From Propioniciclava sp. (GTDB lineage: Bacteria > Actinomycetota > Actinomycetes > Propionibacteriales > Propionibacteriaceae): 64,000 nucleotides of DNA. How positions within the stretch are numbered: the stretch's first letter is position 1; every line of letters starts with the position of its first letter. The notes under the pieces were generated by a model. It saw nothing but the letters and a program-made list of their open reading frames with translations. It had not been told where the DNA came from and made no database searches. Below, piece after piece: positions 12,301 to 24,600 of this stretch. Where the stretch lies: contig NZ_JARKOT010000166.1 of NCBI RefSeq assembly GCF_029977985.1, positions 23,433-87,432 of the forward strand, in the 5' to 3' direction. The position numbers and the translations under genes are program-made.

Positions 12301-15300
12301 GGAGCAGGTGCTCCTCGGCGCGGCGCAGCTCGCGCGGGCGCTGGAGCGTTCGGAGGGCGTACGGCTCGTCGATGTCGTCCACACGCTGGCTGTCGGTCGG
12401 GCACGAGGGGACTACCGCGCCGCGGTCGTCGCGGGTTCCCTCGACGAACTGGCTGCCGGTCTTCGCGCGCTGACCGAGGAGCGGTCCGTACCCGGTGTGC
12501 TCCCGGTGACGGGCCCTGGCGACCGCCCCGACGATGTCGTGGCCGACCTCCTGAGCGGCCCCTCGGGCCACCGGTTCGTGCTCGATCTCCAGGAGCGCGG
12601 CGAGCTGGACCGCATCGCCCGGCTGTGGTGTCTCGGTCTGGACCTCGACCTCGCCCCCCGCGGGGGGCGCCGGATCACCCTGCCCGGGACCGTCTTCCGG
12701 AAGGTCCGGCACTGGATCACGGACCGCGTGGCGCAACAACCCGACGAGACCCGTGGCACGGGGTTCCCGGCAGCGCCCACGCCGACCGTGGGCACGCACC
12801 AGGACGTCCCCCCGGCGCCCGCCACCGGAGCCGAGGCGATTCCGTCGCCGGCCGGGCCCAGCACGCCCGCTCCGGTGCCGGTCGAGGCGGCGCTGGCGCC
12901 CCGCGCGGCGCAGCAGCGCCGCCCGTCCGCAGAGCTCGTGCGCGAGGCGATGGCCACGGTGCTCGAGGTGCCCGCCGAGGAGCTCGACCCGACGGCTTCG
13001 CACACCAACCACGGGGTTGACTCCGTGCTCGCCGTCGAGATCGCCGATCGCATCAGTCGGGAGAGCGGGGTCGAGGTCAAGCCGACCGACATCTTCAGCT
13101 ACGCCTCGATCCGAGAGCTCGCGGCGTACGTCGACACCCTCCTGCCGGCTGCGCCCACCGCCGAAGCGGTGCCTCCGGCCGGGGGACCGCCGCCTGCGGA
13201 ATCCGCCACCCCCGTCACCGCGCCGACGGCGCACACGCGATCGGTGGCTGTCGGCGAGACATCCCAGGAGCTTGCCCCGCCGGCCCTCTCGGAGGGGCCG
13301 TCAGCGGTGGCCGGACCCGTCGACGACGTCGAGATCGCGATCATCGGTTGGTCTGCGATTTTCCCCGGCGCGGACGACATCGAGTCGTTCTGGGCCAATC
13401 TCCGCGACGGCCGCGACAGCGTGACCGAAGTGCCGCCGACACGCTGGGACGTCGACCTCCACGTCGACCCCGATCCTGCGGCGCCGGGCAAGTCGTACAG
13501 CCGATGGGCCGGCGTCATCGAACGGCCGGACCTCTTCGACCCGGACCGGTTCGGCATGTCGCCGCGCGAGGCGCAACTGGCCGATCCGCAGCACCGACTC
13601 CTCCTTCAGGAGGGCTGGCGAGCACTGGAGAACGCGGGCTACCCCGCCGAGACCCTCGCGGGCCGCAACATCCCCGTGTACGTCGGCGGGGCGGCGGGCG
13701 ACTACCGCGAGTATCTGGCGGGCCACGGCCTCCGTCCGGAGGGCTACTTGTTCACCGGCACGAGTGCCGCCGTCCTGTCCTCGCGTCTGTCGTATGCGCT
13801 CAACCTCAGCGGCCCCTCGATGACGGTGGACACGTCGTGCTCGTCGTCGCTGCTCAGCATCCACCTGGCGGCCCAGGCCATCCGCGAGGGGCGCTGCGAG
13901 ATGGCCGTGGCCGGGGGGGTCGCCCTCTTGTTCACCCCGGACCTGCACATCCTGGCGTCCAAGAGCCGGATGCTCTCCCCCCGCGGCCGGTGCCACGCCT
14001 TCGACGCCGAGGCGGACGGGTTCGTGCCCGGCGAGGGGGCGGGCGCCGTCATCCTCAAGAGGCTCGACGCGGCGATCCGCGACGGTGATCGGGTGATCGC
14101 CACCGTCATCGCCTCCGGGACCAACCAGGACGGGCGGAGCAACGGCATCACCGCGCCGAGCATGACCGCCCAGCGTGACCTCGAGCGGGCCGTCTACGCC
14201 GCCGGCGGGATCGACCCCGCCGACATCGGCTACGTCGAGTGCCACGGCACGGGGACGCGGCTCGGCGACCCCATCGAGATCGAAGCCTTGCGTCACGCCT
14301 TCGGGGAGCAGCCCGCACGGAGCTGTGCCCTCGGATCGGTCAAGAGCAACATCGGCCACGCACTCACCGCCGCCGGTCTCGCCGGTTTCGTCAAGGCGGC
14401 GCTCTGCCTCGAGCACCAGACGTTGGTGCCGACCCTGCACGTCAAGACCGTCAACCCCCTGCTCGAGCTGGGCTCGGGCGGCTTCTATCTCTCGACGGAG
14501 CGGGCGCCCTTCCCCGCCCCGCGGACCGGCCGACGCCTCGCCGCGGTGAGCGCCTTCGGGTTCAGCGGGACGAACGTGCACGCCGTCCTCGCGGAAGCAC
14601 CTGCCGTGCCGCGGCCCGCCGACCCGGTGCGGGTCGACCTGCTGCTGCCCGTCTCCGCGCCGACGAGGGAGCAGCTCGACGAGCTCCTCGAGCGGCTTGC
14701 CCGACGCGTCGACCAGCTCGACGTGCGCGACGTGGCCTACACCCTGCAGCATCGGCGCACCCACTACGCGGTGCGAGCGCTCGTCGTGCTGCACCCGGGA
14801 GGATCCGCGGCCGAAGCCCTCCGGGCGGCCACGTCCACCCCGGTGCCGGCGGGAGGCATCGCCGCCCGATACCTGGCGGGCGAGGCGGTCGACTGGCCCG
14901 CCCCGGCCCCAGGGGCGCGCGTCGCCGATCTCCCCGGTCTGCCGCTGGCGCTCACGAGCCAATGGCCGGTGCCCGGCGTGTTCCCGGCCGGTCGCGCGGC
15001 ATCGACGGGAGGGAACGGCGGCGGCCGTACGGTGCATCTGCGGCCGAGCGACCCTCTCGTGGCCGATCACGTGGTCGCGGGGGCTCCCGTGCTGCCGGCG
15101 GCAGGCCATCTCGAGCTCGTCGTCGACCTCGTGCGGGAGCGGACCGGATGGGCGGGCTTCGAGCTGCGCAAGTGTGTCTTCCTGCGACCGGTGATCGTCG
15201 ACGCGGAACTGGACCTCACGGTGTCGCTCCTCGAGGACGGTGACGGCCTTCGCTTCACGGTGAGCAGCGGCTCCGGTCTGCTGCACAGCCGCGGTGAGGT

Positions 15301-18300
15301 CGTCCGGGCGACGCCCGAGGCCTCGTACCCGGACGTCGCTGCCGCCCGGGCCCGCTGCGATCGCGAGATGGATGCGAGGGTCCACTACCACCGGTTCCGG
15401 GGAGTCGGAGTCCGGTACGGCGAATCGTACCGGACGGTCACCGCGATCCGGGCCGGCCACGACACCGTCGTCGCCAGCCTCATGGCTCTCGGCGACGGCG
15501 CGGCCCACCTCCCCGCCCCCTGGCTGGACGGAGCGATCCAGACCGTCGCCGCCCTGCACGATCCGGCCGAGGAGTCGTCGCCGACGCTGCCCTTCGCGAT
15601 CGACCGACTCGTCGTCGCCGCACCGCTCCGCGGGGCTCTCACCGTCGTCGTCGTCGAGCAGCAGTCGCCGGACCGGGCCACGCTGCGCCTCGTGGGCGAG
15701 GACGGCCGGGAGCTCGTCCTCGTCGACGGCCTGCTCTCCCGCCGCCTGCCCGAGACGACGGCACTGCACGTACTTCACCCGACCTGGACTGCCGACGACC
15801 TGCCGCGCGCACAGAGCGTGCCGCCGCCCGGGCCCGACGACCTGGTCGTCGTCGAGTCCCGGACGGGGCCCGTCGCGTACGCGCTTATCGGCGACCGGCG
15901 GACGGCCGTCCCCCTCGGCGACCCGGCGATCGAGGACCAGGTGGTGGAGTGGGCCGCACGCGGCGCCGGGGGACGGGTGGTCCTAGCCCTCAACGGGGCG
16001 GGCGCCGATCACGGCTGGCGCGCCTGCGACCCCGCGTACGAACGGGCCACGATCGGTCTGCCCGTCGTGCGCATCCTGCGAGCGCTTGCGCGCTCGGGGG
16101 GCACCTACACCCTCGACGTCGTGACCGTGGCTGCCGCGGCGGTCCCGGGCTTCGAGCAGGCCCGGCCCATCGCCGCGCACGTCACCGGCCTGGTGCGCTC
16201 GCTCTCGCGCGAGCACCCGAGCTGGACCGTGCGCATCGCCGACATCGACTCCGCGACCGCTCGCTCGGCGGCCGCCCCCGACGTGGTGGCCTCGGCGCTC
16301 GCAGCCGCGGGCGCCGGTGGCGGCCTGTGCTGCGTCCGTGGCGGGCGGGCCTGGAGCCGGGGCCTGTCACCCGACTCCCCCTCCGACGGCGCGCGGGTCG
16401 TGCCGGCCCGCCGCGGCGGCGTCTACGTCATCTTCGGGGGCGCCGGCGGGATCGGGGCGGAGACGGCCTTGGCCCTTGCCGAGAAGCACGCGGCGCATGT
16501 CGTCCTCGCAGGACGGCGACCCGCCGACGACCGTACGCGGGAGCTGGTCGCCCTCGTCCGCGCGGCGGGCGGTTCGGCGGAGTACGACCAGGCCGATCTC
16601 GCCGATCTCGACCAGGTCACGCACCTGCTGCGGCGTACGCGCGCCTCGTGGGGCCCGATCTCCGGCGTCTACCACTCGGCGCTCGTCCTGCACGACGTGC
16701 CGATGGCCGCCATGACCGACGAGTCGTACGACGCGGTCTGCCGCCCCAAGATGGAGGGTTTGCACAACGTCCTCACCGCCTGCGCGGGCGAGGACCTCGA
16801 CCACCTCGTGGTCTACTCCTCCATGCAGTCTTTCGTGTGCAATCCCGGCCAGGGCAACTACGCCGCGGCCGGGTTGTACGCCGACGCCCTCATGGACGGC
16901 GCGCGCGCCGGGGGGTTGCCGGTCCGCCTCGTCAACTGGGGCTACTGGGGCGAGGTGGGCGTGGTGAGCCACCCGCGTTACCGGGCAGCGATGGCCGCCG
17001 AGGGCGTCGGGTCCATCGGCGCCGGCGAGGGCATGCGGGCGGTCGCCGGGGTGCTCGCCGGCGACGGCCACCAGACGGTCGTCGTCCGCTCGACCCCCGA
17101 GGTGTTGGACAGGCTCTCGATGCCCGGGGCCGGTACCCCGGCCACGCCGACGCCGTCGTCGTACGACCGGGCGCGCATCGTCGACCTCGTCACGCATCAC
17201 GCGGAGCTCGAGGAGCTCGGCCTGCGCTGGGCGCGGCTCGTGCTGGCCGAGGTGGGGGTGCTCACTCCGGCCGGCGACGTGGCCGACGAAACACACTGGG
17301 CCGCTCAGGTCCGACCGGCCCGCTTCCCGCTGGTCCGCGCGATCGTGGGACACCTGCACGCCACCATCGGGACGGCCGGCGGGGGCGAGTCGCCCGACAC
17401 CCTGCGGGTGGCTCTTAGCGTGCATGGTGAGCGACACCCCGACCTCGCCCCTCAGGTCGCCCTGCTCGTGTCGTGCCTGGAGTCGTACGCGGCGTTGCTT
17501 CGCGGCGAGCGGGAGTCGACCGAGGTCATGTTCCCAGGCTCGTCCATGGAACTCGTCGAGGGCGTCTACCGGGCGGACCCGCTGATCGCGGGGCTCAGCC
17601 GACACGCGGCCCAGGCCCTGGTCGGCGAGTGCCTCACCGCGGACAAGGCCCTGACGGTGCTGGAGGTCGGTGCCGGCACCGGCGGGACGACGTCGGTCGT
17701 CCAGCCGGCGCTCCGTCAGTGCGGCGCGCCGTACACCTATCTCTACACGGACCTGTCCGCGGGCTTCCTGGCTCACGGCCGGCGCGAATTCGGTCGGGAC
17801 GATCCGTCGATGCGCTTCCTGCGGTTCGACGTGGAGGCGGAGCCCGCGGGTCAGGGCATCGAGCCCGGATCGGTCGACGCGGTCGTCGCCGTGAATGTCC
17901 TGCACGCGACGAACGACCTGCGCCGTACGCTGCGCAACATCGCTGCGACCTTGCGACCGGGCGGCACTCTCACCCTGATCGAGACGACCTCGGTGTCGCC
18001 CTTCGCGACGCTGACGTTCGGTCTGCTCGACGGGTGGTGGGTCTTCGCCGACGGCGTCCGCGAACCCCACTCCCCGCTCGCCTCGGTGGAGACCTGGACG
18101 CGTCTACTGAAGGAGTCCGGCTTCGCCACGGTGGACGTCTCGCCGTCGCTGGCGGATCTCGGGGTCGGCGTCGGCCAGCACGTCTTCCATGCCCGGTTGG
18201 CCGACCGGGGTTCCCTGGAGGTGCCGCCAGAGGCGCCCGCGGCGGTCTCGGCAACGGCCAGTCCGACGGCGGCAACCGGTGGGGCCACGGCGGGCCCGGC

Positions 18301-18694
18301 CGCGGCGGACGAGTCCGCGATTGCGGCACGCATCGTCGAGGTCATCTGCCAGGTGCTGCGCCGCGAGCAGGGCAGCCTCGACCACGAGCAGCCGTTCGCC
18401 GAGTACGGGGTGGATTCGATCATCCTCGTGGAGCTGGTCGGGGAGCTGAATGCCGCCCTCGGCGTGGAGCTCGACAACACGGCCCTGTTCGACAACCCGA
18501 CGATCGCCCAGCTCGCTCGGGCTGTGGCCCAGACGGCGCCCTCCGAGCCGACCGCCCTGCCGTCGCCCCCGAGCGCCTCGTCGGCGCTCACACCGCCCGC
18601 GACAGAGATGGACGAACTCGCCCTGCTCGAGGCACTCGCCGCGGGCACCTGTTCGGTCGAGGACGTGGAGTTGATGATGGAGGACTACCGGTGA
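6293..18694 (+). CDS. Type I trans-AT-type PKS: ACP / KS-DH-KR-ACP / KS-ACP / KS-DH-KR-cMT-ACP
   Basis: ATG at 6293 overlaps the previous stop. N-terminal ACP ([13 protein letters not shown]); KS motifs DTMCSSSL (twice) and DTSCSSSL with HGTGT and GH(C/L/A) blocks; KRs [10 protein letters not shown] and [10 protein letters not shown]; c[16 protein letters not shown]; ACPs GLESV, GVDSV, GVDSI; no AT motifs. Confidence 0.93.
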   Translation: MSEPTRESVRQKLVEMQTAGADHQEVLAYLQRVKERSGHLSPEQQPTAADPVAAVVELVRRLIADHTGTPLERVRPDQRLDRIGFDSVMALEVVRGLRPHFGEVGMGLLFDSETPRGMAERLVRDHPERAAALVDSDRNTGTAPATPTGTATPEEPSPAGPTDERTREADRSHRPDGSPAGRASVVGLAGRFPGAGSVAEFWDVLASGRDCVGPVPADRWDHEAYAASAPGRPGTSYLTRGAFLDHPDAFDADFFAISPKQARFMDPQERLLLQETWHALEDAGIPTTALAGRPVGVYVGVMYADYGEWAHRAEGIDYLASSHASIANRISYTYDLRGPSMAVDTMCSSSLTALDLACTALASGEIDVAIVAGVNLTTHPRKFVDLSQGRFASASGACRAFGEGADGYVPGEAVVVAVLTRPEVGDRDGLRPWGHIDGIAIGHGGRTTGYSAPNPSDQEAVIRRAQERAGVRPGDVSYIEAHGTGTSLGDPIEVDALARVFGDAEPRSTPCAIGSVKSNVGHCEAAAGLVGLTKVLLQLRHDTLAPSLHAEQLNPRLALGDRLTIQRSKAPWAAGRPRHAGLSSFGAGGSSAHVVVTEALPGRAPSAAAPEARRPRAFAVSASTSEALRTQLVALADAVTSVAASSQDVAYTLAHGRTRLDVRTVLLAADLSELAALARATASAADPSGMHGTGSPDLSAVAAAWCRGEEVDLLGGATGRLVELPGYTFATTSYWHRPLAGDDTARKVAVDDPRLADHVVGGVPVLSAAAVLDLLADELGGRGETVVVEDIVFRAPLTGGPDGLSFSLHRTGDSFELRDVGGRLCVQGRGRLAGADGALPNMADAPLDVPLTPASEIYPRFAAAGLAYGPSYRLLEQVSARGSEAWGVLASSAGRTGVLDAALQTMIGFASDDHGGLPFCLRRVVLGPDTVRARRVAAHRDGASTDILLADAEGRTVASLEGVVVLASPLLASARTGILRETWGPAETGSVMTAPTVAIWAADAGTGRLAAALEAHGAAVRAVTPPTLPSDADVLVDLRFLAGQGLREAITAFGPTMSALTGRLAEGGTALRRIEVRRCGDPGIRTGAALDRTLAVEDGRYRGRGVLVPGGSVDVERLAAEVLLDSDWGGIVRLGDGRRESLHLSLEHPLPQPTEGAAGPAVRPGGRYLVTGALGGIGRMLCRTLADRYGADLTLVGRRDAPAELEALLGEITAAGGRARYVAADLATAAGARQAVDAALADGPVDGVFHLAGVVRDALAVRKRSEDAEAVLAAKALSLAEVTDALAEAGAAPWVICFGSASAYVGVPGQVDYAYANAAVAAWTEQTGLRAVTVEWPLLESVGMGVPAGVRQRLEAHLGWRPMPWTGVADVLAWTAATDDKVVRPVFGDPATIRRWLEHFAGTPQAAAATGPVLHAPTSDRPAPEPSGAPAPVPAAFVDHLARLIGDELGLAGPLDADRSFDRVGLESVMVMNITAALDADLGSVPSTVLFQYRTVHELADGLWGSHRDQVLALLGDSAAEPAAERGGVPGSAAPAPARPAPEPVVAPLPPPTPPFPEDDPIVIVGIAGRFPKSPDLEALWENLRTGTDCVVEVGDDRWDHAALLDDRPGVPGRTYARWAGLLDDIDLFDAAHFHISAREARAMDPQERLFLETSWHALEAAGFAPDDPALGRCGVYAGTMYAQYQMYGSDPAVTESGALPASQHAAVANRVSYALDLTGPSLTVDTMCSSSLTALHLACQALRAGDCESALVGGVNVISHPYRFLQMAAGRFAARDGRCRSFGAGGTGYVPGEGVGVALLMPLSRAWAAGAHVEAVIRGSAVSHGGRTNGFTVPSVPAQAEVIRTALDKAGIDGTAIDYVEAHGTGTELGDPIEVAALQEALGRRDGRALPVGSIKSNLGHLEPAAGMAGLAKIILQMRHRALVPSLHSDEPNPFIDFSGIVVQHDFEPWESATGTPLIAALSSFGAGGSNAHVILEEPPVVALPDEPAGVRHVVPLSGGSREQVLLGAAQLARALERSEGVRLVDVVHTLAVGRARGDYRAAVVAGSLDELAAGLRALTEERSVPGVLPVTGPGDRPDDVVADLLSGPSGHRFVLDLQERGELDRIARLWCLGLDLDLAPRGGRRITLPGTVFRKVRHWITDRVAQQPDETRGTGFPAAPTPTVGTHQDVPPAPATGAEAIPSPAGPSTPAPVPVEAALAPRAAQQRRPSAELVREAMATVLEVPAEELDPTASHTNHGVDSVLAVEIADRISRESGVEVKPTDIFSYASIRELAAYVDTLLPAAPTAEAVPPAGGPPPAESATPVTAPTAHTRSVAVGETSQELAPPALSEGPSAVAGPVDDVEIAIIGWSAIFPGADDIESFWANLRDGRDSVTEVPPTRWDVDLHVDPDPAAPGKSYSRWAGVIERPDLFDPDRFGMSPREAQLADPQHRLLLQEGWRALENAGYPAETLAGRNIPVYVGGAAGDYREYLAGHGLRPEGYLFTGTSAAVLSSRLSYALNLSGPSMTVDTSCSSSLLSIHLAAQAIREGRCEMAVAGGVALLFTPDLHILASKSRMLSPRGRCHAFDAEADGFVPGEGAGAVILKRLDAAIRDGDRVIATVIASGTNQDGRSNGITAPSMTAQRDLERAVYAAGGIDPADIGYVECHGTGTRLGDPIEIEALRHAFGEQPARSCALGSVKSNIGHALTAAGLAGFVKAALCLEHQTLVPTLHVKTVNPLLELGSGGFYLSTERAPFPAPRTGRRLAAVSAFGFSGTNVHAVLAEAPAVPRPADPVRVDLLLPVSAPTREQLDELLERLARRVDQLDVRDVAYTLQHRRTHYAVRALVVLHPGGSAAEALRAATSTPVPAGGIAARYLAGEAVDWPAPAPGARVADLPGLPLALTSQWPVPGVFPAGRAASTGGNGGGRTVHLRPSDPLVADHVVAGAPVLPAAGHLELVVDLVRERTGWAGFELRKCVFLRPVIVDAELDLTVSLLEDGDGLRFTVSSGSGLLHSRGEVVRATPEASYPDVAAARARCDREMDARVHYHRFRGVGVRYGESYRTVTAIRAGHDTVVASLMALGDGAAHLPAPWLDGAIQTVAALHDPAEESSPTLPFAIDRLVVAAPLRGALTVVVVEQQSPDRATLRLVGEDGRELVLVDGLLSRRLPETTALHVLHPTWTADDLPRAQSVPPPGPDDLVVVESRTGPVAYALIGDRRTAVPLGDPAIEDQVVEWAARGAGGRVVLALNGAGADHGWRACDPAYERATIGLPVVRILRALARSGGTYTLDVVTVAAAAVPGFEQARPIAAHVTGLVRSLSREHPSWTVRIADIDSATARSAAAPDVVASALAAAGAGGGLCCVRGGRAWSRGLSPDSPSDGARVVPARRGGVYVIFGGAGGIGAETALALAEKHAAHVVLAGRRPADDRTRELVALVRAAGGSAEYDQADLADLDQVTHLLRRTRASWGPISGVYHSALVLHDVPMAAMTDESYDAVCRPKMEGLHNVLTACAGEDLDHLVVYSSMQSFVCNPGQGNYAAAGLYADALMDGARAGGLPVRLVNWGYWGEVGVVSHPRYRAAMAAEGVGSIGAGEGMRAVAGVLAGDGHQTVVVRSTPEVLDRLSMPGAGTPATPTPSSYDRARIVDLVTHHAELEELGLRWARLVLAEVGVLTPAGDVADETHWAAQVRPARFPLVRAIVGHLHATIGTAGGGESPDTLRVALSVHGERHPDLAPQVALLVSCLESYAALLRGERESTEVMFPGSSMELVEGVYRADPLIAGLSRHAAQALVGECLTADKALTVLEVGAGTGGTTSVVQPALRQCGAPYTYLYTDLSAGFLAHGRREFGRDDPSMRFLRFDVEAEPAGQGIEPGSVDAVVAVNVLHATNDLRRTLRNIAATLRPGGTLTLIETTSVSPFATLTFGLLDGWWVFADGVREPHSPLASVETWTRLLKESGFATVDVSPSLADLGVGVGQHVFHARLADRGSLEVPPEAPAAVSATASPTAATGGATAGPAAADESAIAARIVEVICQVLRREQGSLDHEQPFAEYGVDSIILVELVGELNAALGVELDNTALFDNPTIAQLARAVAQTAPSEPTALPSPPSASSALTPPATEMDELALLEALAAGTCSVEDVELMMEDYR

Positions 18695-21600
18695 GCGATC
18701 GTCGAGCCATCCTGCAGGCTGTCCGTGCAGGGACTCTCTCGCCCCAGGAAGCGGCTCAGCGGCTGCGTGGCCAGGAACGGGAGGTTCCCCCCGCGGCCGG
18801 CGGCGGCTACGCCATCGTCGGGCTGAGCGCTCGCTTCGCGGGCGCCCCCGACGTCGAGGCGCTGTGGTCGATGATCCTCGACAAGCGCAGCGGGATCACG
18901 ACGGTTCCCGACACGCGTTGGGATGCCGCGGCACTGTTCGATCCCCACGGCGGGCCGGGGCGGATCACGTCCAAGTGGGGCGGCTTCCTCGACGACGTCG
19001 ACCTCTTCGACCCCATGTTCTTCCGCATGTCCGGGCGGGACGCGGAAGCCATGGACCCGCAACAGCGGCTGTTCCTCGAGACCGCGTGGGCCGCCCTCGA
19101 GCAGTCGGGCTACGCCGGCAGTCCCCGGTCACGGCGAGCTTGCGGCGTCTACGTCGGCACCCCGCCGAGCGACTACCTCACGGTGGCCGAGCGAGAGGGA
19201 GCGCTGGCGGACAGCCGAACGATGATGGGCAACGACTCCGCAATCCTCGCCGCACGGATCTCGTACCTCCTGGACCTGCAGGGGCCGAACCTCTCCCTCA
19301 ACACGGCCTGTTCCTCCTCGCTGGTCGCGCTGGACCTGGCGTGCGCGGCGCTCGCCGCCGGAGACATCGACATCGCCATCGCCGGTGGCGTGTGCCTCTT
19401 CCTCGGTCCGGGCTTCTATCTGTCCGCCAGCGCAGGCGGCATGCTCTCGCCCACGGGCGCCTGCCACGCCTTCGACCGGGCCGCCGACGGCTTCGTCCCA
19501 GGGGAGGGCGTCGCCGCGGTCGTGGTGCGTCGACTCGAGGATGCCCTCCGGAACGGCGATCACATCCGCGCGGTCGTCCGCGGGACCGGCGTAAACCAGG
19601 ACGGTCGCAGCAACGGCCTCACCGCCCCGAGCGCACGGGCCCAGTGCGATCTCGAACGGTCCGTGTACGCGGGGGCCGGGGTGGATGCGCGGAGCATCGG
19701 GCTCGTCGAGGCGCACGGGACGGGCACGCCGCTCGGTGACCCGGTGGAGGTCGACGCCCTGACCCGTGCCTTCCGCGCGGACACCGCCGACCGCGGGTTC
19801 GCGGCCATCGGCTCCGTGAAGACCAACATCGGGCACACCGGTCAGGCCGCGGGCTTGGCCGGCGTTGTGAAGGCGATCAAGGCGCTTGAGGAGCGGACGA
19901 TCCCGCCGACGCGGGAGTTCTCCGTCGCCAATCCGGCCATCGACTTCGCGGGATCCCCCTTCTACGTCGCTGAGACGGCGCAGCCCTGGGAGAGCACCGG
20001 TCCGCGGCGGGCCGTGGTCAGCTCGTTCGGGTACGGGGGCACGAATGCGCACGTGTTGTTGGAGGAGGCTCCGGCGGTGCCGGCCCGGCCGACCCGACCG
20101 GAGCGGCACGTCGTCCTGGTGAGCGCCGACACCGAAGAGGCACTCGAGCGACTGAAGGGGCAGCTGGCGGCTGCGCTCGATCCCCCCGCGGCGGGGGTGA
20201 CGTTGCACGACGTGGCGACGACCCTGAGCCGTGGCCGTCGCCGGTTCGCGGTGCGCTGGGCCTGCGCGGTCGACACGATCGAGGGCCTGGTCGCCGCCCT
20301 CCGTGGGGCGGTGCTCCCGCCCGACCCGGAGGTCACCGCGTTCGTCACCGACGCCGCCGAGCCGGCTCCGACGCACGACTGCCCCGGCGTGCAGGTGCCG
20401 CTGCCCACTCACCCCCTCGCCCGCACGCGGTTCTGGCACGACGTGCCCGCGCCGGAGGCGGGGGACGTCCTCGACCTGACCCCGACGGGAACGACTCCGG
20501 AAGGCGCACGGTCCTGGCGCCTGACGGCGCGCGGTGCGTGGATCGACGAGCACCAACTCTCGGGACGCCCTGTCCTCGCCGCCGCCGCCACGATGATCGT
20601 CATGGTCCGGGCCGCCCGAGCTCTCGGTGTCCACGGTGAGGTGGTTCTCTCGGGCCTCGAGTGGCGCCGGCCCCTCGACCCCCGCCCGGGCGTCGACGTC
20701 GTCGCGACCCCGGAGGGGCAGGGCTTCCGTCTCGAGCTCCGGCAGGCCGCTGATGTCTCCCCCGCGACCGTGGCCCATCTCGAGGCGGCGAGCGCTCCCC
20801 TCGCAGGCCCGTCGATCGACGTGCCGACCGACCCAGGCACCGCCCTCGACGTCGAGGGCGCCTATGCCGCGAGCCGCGCGGCCGGGCTGATCCATGGCGT
20901 CACCTACCGGGTTCTGACCTCCGCGAGGCTCGCCGGTGCCGTCGCCACGGCCGAATTCGCCGTGCCCTCCGCCCGACCCGGCGGCTACGCCATCGACGGC
21001 GCGCTGCAGACGGCGGCCCTGCTCCTGAACGCGACGAGCCGTGAGCGCCCCGGACCGCCGGTCCGGCTGGCCGAGGCCGTGCTCGGGGACGACATCCCGC
21101 AGCGCGGCGTCATCTCGGCGGTGCAGAGCGATGGCCGACCCGTCGTCGAGCTTGGTGACGGGACCCACGTCGCCGTCCGGCTCAGGGGCCTGGAGACCGC
21201 GTCGTCCGGGCCGGCGCAAGAGGGCCCCGGCCTGCTGCGGTTCGACTGGGTGGCCGTCGACGAGCCCACGCCCGTACCTCCTGCGGCCCTTGCGCTCGAC
21301 TCCACCGGGGCGGTGACCGACCCGTACGGCTGTCCGGTCACCGACGTGGCGGGGTACGTCGACGGCGAGCACGTGGCCGTCGCCGTCGCCGCAGACGCCG
21401 CCCACGCCTGGCACGGCGCGCGAGGGGTGCTCTCGGCCCTGGTTGACCTCCCCTCCGCCCCCCGCGTGACGTTCGTGTGCCCCGAGGGCGCGCGCGGCCG
21501 CACGGTGGCGACAGCCCTGGCCGCCTATGCGGCCTCGGTGCGCCGGGAGGGGGTGTCCCTCGATGTCGGCGTGACGCTGGCGTTGCCCGGGGCCCCCGCG

Positions 21601-24600
21601 CTGGCGGGCCGGGGGGCCGGGCCGTTCGCGCTGATCGACGGGGAGCTGCGGGCGCCGCAGCCGGTGCCGGACGAGACGGGTACGCCCCTGGCCCTGGGGC
21701 CCGGCTGGACCGTCCTCACCGGCGGGACCGGGTTCGTCGGCTCTGCCATCGCCTCCGCGATCGTCGCCGCGGGCGGTCGCGTCGCGCTCCTCGGTCGGAC
21801 GGAGCCCGCCCCGGACCTGCTCGCCCGACTCGGCGGTGCGGCGACCTTCGTCGCAGCCGATGTCCGGGACGCCGCCTCTCTCCGGGCGGCGCTCGCCGGC
21901 CTGAGGGAGAAGGCGCCCATCACGTCAGTGGTGCACGCCGCCGGGACGGTGCACACCCAGCGATGGCGGGGGACCGAACCGGCAGCCCACGAGGCGATGC
22001 TCTCGACCAAGCTGGACGGCGCCAGGCTTCTGGACGAGGCGACCGCGGGTGATCCCTTGACGGCGTTCGTCCTCGTGTCCTCCGTGGTGGGGACGACCGG
22101 CCTCGCCGGGCACTCCTCGTACGCCTATGCGAACGGGACCCTCGCCGGCCTCCCCGGGGAGCGGGCAGCCCTCGGCCGCCCCGGCCGCACCCTCGTCCTG
22201 GAGTGGGGGCCGTGGGCCGGGGGGCTCGCCGGGACGGACGCAGCGGAGGGCCCGGCGGCGTTCTCGGCCGAGACCGGCGCTGCGGCTTTCCGCGTCGCGC
22301 TCGCGGCGTCTGGCGACCGGGTCGTCGTCATGGCTGACCGGCACGACGCCCAGGCCCTCGCCGGGGCGCGCGGTGCCGTGAGTCCTGTGGTCGACGTCCC
22401 CGCGCCGGCCGTCGGCGCCGAGGCCGCCGACGATGTGGCCCTGGTCCGGTCGCTCATCGCGGAAGAGCTCAAGGTGCCCCTTGACCGGGTCACCGCCGAG
22501 CGCGAACTCGCTGATCTCGGCGTGGAGTCGTTCATGGTCGTGGACCTCGGCCGGCGGCTCGAAGAGCACTTCTTCCGCGTGCCGAAGACGATCTTCTTCG
22601 AGAGCCGTACGGTCGGTGACCTCGCCGCGTCGTTGTCTGCGCATGGACGGCGGCCGTCCCGGACCGAGTCGCCCGTCCCCACCGTCGAGCCGGCCACGGT
22701 CGCGTCTCCCGTCGCCCAGCCGCTCCCCGCTGCGGCCGACGAGTCGACGAGCGACCTGCCGGAGCCGGTGGCGATCGTGGGCATGAGCGGGCGCTACCCG
22801 GGGGCTCGCGATCTCGACGGCTTCTGGCGCGTCCTGGAGGAGGGCCGCGACTGCATCGTCGAGATCCCGGCGGACCGGTGGCAGATGGACGGGTTCTACT
22901 CACCGGAACGCCAGCCAGGTCGGAGCTACGCCAAGTGGGGCGGCTTCCTCGACGGGATCGACAGGTTCGATCCGGCGTTCTTCCGCATCGCCCCCAACGA
23001 GGCGGCGATGATCGACCCGCAGGAGCGGCTCTTCCTGGAGGAGGCGTGGCACGCGGTCGAGGACGGCGCCCTCACGCCCGACACGCTGCCGCGCCGGACG
23101 GGGGTCTTCGTCGGGGTGATGTACGGAGAGAACCAGCTCTTCGGCATGACCGACGACGGGCGCCTCGCCGGGACGTCGTTCGCGTCGGTCGCCAACCGCG
23201 TCTCGTACGTGATGAACCTGCACGGGCCGAGCCTCGCCGTCGACTCGATGTGTTCTTCCTCGCTGACCGCCCTGCACCTGGCTCTCTCGGCCATCCGAGC
23301 GGGCGAGTGCGAGGCCGCGATCGTCGGCGGCGTCAACCTCAGCCTGCACCCGCGCAAGTACCTGCAGTTGAGCCTCGGCAGGTTCGCCTCGTCCGACGGG
23401 CGCTGCCGGAGCTTCGGGGAGGGTGGGGACGGCTATGTTCCCGGCGAAGGGGTCGGTGCGCTCGTGCTGAAGCCGCTGGCCGCGGCGATGCGCGACGGCG
23501 ACCCCGTACGCGCGGTGATCCACGGGAGCGCCCTGGGTCACGGTGGCCGGACGAACGGCTACACGGTGCCGGACCCCGTGGCCCAGGCCGACGTCATTAC
23601 GCGGGCCCTCGCCGCGAGCGACCTGCCGGGCGGGCTCGGCTACGTCGAAGCCCACGGTACGGGCACCGCCCTCGGCGATCCGATCGAGGTCCGCGGGTTG
23701 GCCCTGGGGCTGGCGGAGGCGCCCGAGCCCGCGGTGAGCCCGCTGCTCGGGTCGGTGAAGTCGAACGTCGGCCATCTGGAGTCGGCCGCCGGCGTCGTCG
23801 CGCTCGCGAAGGCGGTCCTGCAGATGGAGCACGGGCTCCTCGTCCCGAGTCTGCATGCGCAACCGCGCAACCCCGATCTCGCGCTCGAGGACACCGGCTT
23901 CACGCTCGCGGAGCGCGGGCGCCGGTGGGAACCCGAGCGGCCGCGCACCAGCCTGGTCAGTTCCTTCGGCGCGGGCGGGTCGAACGCCTCCGTCGTTCTC
24001 TCGGGGGCGCCGTCGCGTCCGGCGTCGCCGGTTGCACCGCACGGCCCGTTCCTCTTGCCGCTCAGCTCGAACGAGCCGGTGGGACTCGCGCGGGTCGCCC
24101 GCGCCCTTCTCGCCTGGTTCGACCGGAGCGGTGGGCAGGCGGAGGCCGTGCGCGGGGCCGTTGCGGAGGTGCTCGGCGTCGAGGCGAGTGAGATCGACGA
24201 CGATGCCACGTGGGACGATCTGGGTCTCGACCCGCAGCAGCTGGCGATCGTCGAGGGCCAGCTGCAGCGGGCCGGAGTGACGGTCGACCTTCGAGCGGCG
24301 ACGTCCGTCGGGGCGGTGCCGTCCGGCGCTGCCGAGGCCGGCCTCGCCGACGTCGCACAGACGCTGCAGACCGGGCGAGTCCACCTCAAGCATCGTGTCG
24401 TGATCGTGGCCGCCGATCCCTCGGAGGCTCGGCGACTGCTGGGCCGACTGGCGGAGGGCGAGCGACCCGAAGGCGACCTGCTCGGTGACCTCGACCGGAT
24501 CGGCGCGGAGCCGCTGGACGTCGCCCGCGCCTGGCTCACCGGTGACCCGGTCACCTGGCCCGCCACCGGGGGGCAGCGGATCTCCCTTCCCGGCTACCCG

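Noticed and set aside
17473-18690. N-terminal extension of the 3579-aa ORF
   Set aside because: Out-of-frame Arg/Gly-rich sequence over the MT-ACP of the previous gene; GTG at 18691 gives a clean GTGA-coupled start.
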